From a virus, in IMG/VR virus record IMGVR_UViG_3300007960_000256, positions 1 through 21,042 of that record: a DNA stretch of 21,042 nucleotides, one strand, 5' to 3'. Position numbers and translations under genes: made by a program. Positions 20,513-21,042 of this stretch are shown one piece after another. Numbering within the stretch: the stretch's first letter is position 1; each line of letters opens with the position of its first letter. The notes beneath the pieces were generated by a model. It searched no databases. It saw only the letters and a list, made by a program, of their open reading frames with translations, and had not been told where the DNA came from.

Positions 20513-21042
20513 ATGCCAGTTCCATGGGGGTGCAGCCGTCCAGGCCGCAGTCGCAGTTCAGCGTTACCGTATCGGCCCACTTGCGGCTGATGCGAGCGAC
20601 CGCGCCGCAAGACGGACACTCCAGTTTCAGCATCCGCGTCGTCTGCTTCTTCCGGCCTGACCTCGGGTCGAGCTTGGCGTGTGGGTAGTCGCCGAGAGTC
20701 TCCGCGAGTTTCTCTAGCTTGGCCTGTAGCTCAGGTCCGGCAACCGTAGCGGTCATCTTTCCCTCCAGGCCGAGGGCCACAGCGACCTTTCGGAAGGGGG
20801 CCTTGTGTCCGTGTTCGACGCCCACGGAACTGTGGATTAGCTCATGCGCCAGGACATCGAGAACTCGCGTCGGGTTGTCAAGCGTCGGCGATACGAAGAT
20901 GTGGCTCCGCTCTTTATCGTCGGAGCAAGCAGCCGACCAGCATTGACCGATGGCTTGATTCTTCCCACCTCGGCCCGACGGAAGACCGACGGAGACAAGT
21001 GGCTGTTTAAACTCCGGCCCTCCTGCCTCCAGGATGAGCGGC
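20511..21042 (-). CDS. SprT-like zinc metalloprotease, 5'-truncated by window edge
   Basis: The open frame runs in from the right edge and ends at TAG 20511-20513, leaving 176 visible residues. The GTG at 20823-20825 is internal and not the start. The core reads SHIFVSPTLDNPTRVLDVLA followed by HELIHSSVGVEHGHKAPF: an HExxH zinc site (20832-20846) with a third ligand candidate in the following VEHGH stretch. GLEGKMTATVAGPEL follows, and a C-terminal ribbon holds CPSCG and CDCG. This is the layout of SprT/Spartan-like phage proteins. Family members cleave DNA-bound proteins in some organisms; in phages the substrate is unknown. The complete gene must begin beyond the window. Confidence 0.88.
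   Translation of the reverse strand, partial: PLILEAGGPEFKQPLVSVGLPSGRGGKNQAIGQCWSAACSDDKERSHIFVSPTLDNPTRVLDVLAHELIHSSVGVEHGHKAPFRKVAVALGLEGKMTATVAGPELQAKLEKLAETLGDYPHAKLDPRSGRKKQTTRMLKLECPSCGAVARISRKWADTVTLNCDCGLDGCTPMELA

Noticed and set aside
20511-20825. A 104-codon gene starting at GTG 20823-20825
   Set aside because: The frame stays open upstream and contains the HELIH motif before that GTG, so the GTG is internal to a longer protease gene.

Overview
The window is the central and early part of a T7-like podovirus (Autographiviridae-type). Every convincing gene lies on the minus strand, so transcription runs from high to low coordinates. In that direction the order matches T7: single-subunit phage RNA polymerase, ssDNA-binding protein (gp2.5), a Holliday-junction nuclease, primase/helicase (gp4), DNA polymerase (gp5), 5'-3' exonuclease (gp6), a gp7.3-like protein, portal (gp8), scaffold (gp9), capsid (gp10), tail tubular proteins A and B (gp11, gp12) and the start of a gp13-like gene. 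No host sequence, tRNA, CRISPR array or insertion sequence was seen. The host cannot be named. The layout, with an integrase placed just before the polymerase, is known from marine T7-like phages of picocyanobacteria and SAR11, but neither host is proven and no photosynthesis or other metabolic genes occur here.

Early region (about 21042 to 16271): a 5'-truncated SprT-like zinc metalloprotease is followed by eleven small or unrecognised genes, among them a DUF3846 protein, several zinc-ribbon proteins and two tiny membrane proteins that overlap at ATGA. Between about 17.9 and 20.5 kb the genes are separated by CA-rich leaders without a Shine-Dalgarno sequence. Four of these gaps carry a CGTTTACAC motif. 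From 17770 down to 16271 the genes overlap or nearly touch and look like one translationally coupled operon.

Replication region (16244 to 7142): a tyrosine integrase with all catalytic residues overlaps the RNA polymerase gene by 13 bases. Next come gp2.5, a RusA-family resolvase in place of T7 endonuclease I, a primase/helicase with a strong internal start equivalent to T7 gp4B, a short DNA polymerase, the exonuclease, a DUF1599 protein and a small conserved protein. SSB and primase/helicase both end in Asp-Phe, as expected if they dock on the polymerase in the T7 manner.

Morphogenesis region (7140 to 1): gp7.3-like, portal (TTG start), scaffold, capsid, a compound hairpin terminator at the T7 T-phi position, tail tubular A, tail tubular B and a partial gp13-like GNAT-fold protein that runs off the left edge. 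Genes here touch or nearly touch, except for a 110-base leader before the capsid gene and a 91-base gap after it. No gene-free stretch longer than 300 bases exists. The most distinctive parts are the CA-leader early module with its repeats, the integrase-polymerase unit, and the RusA substitution.
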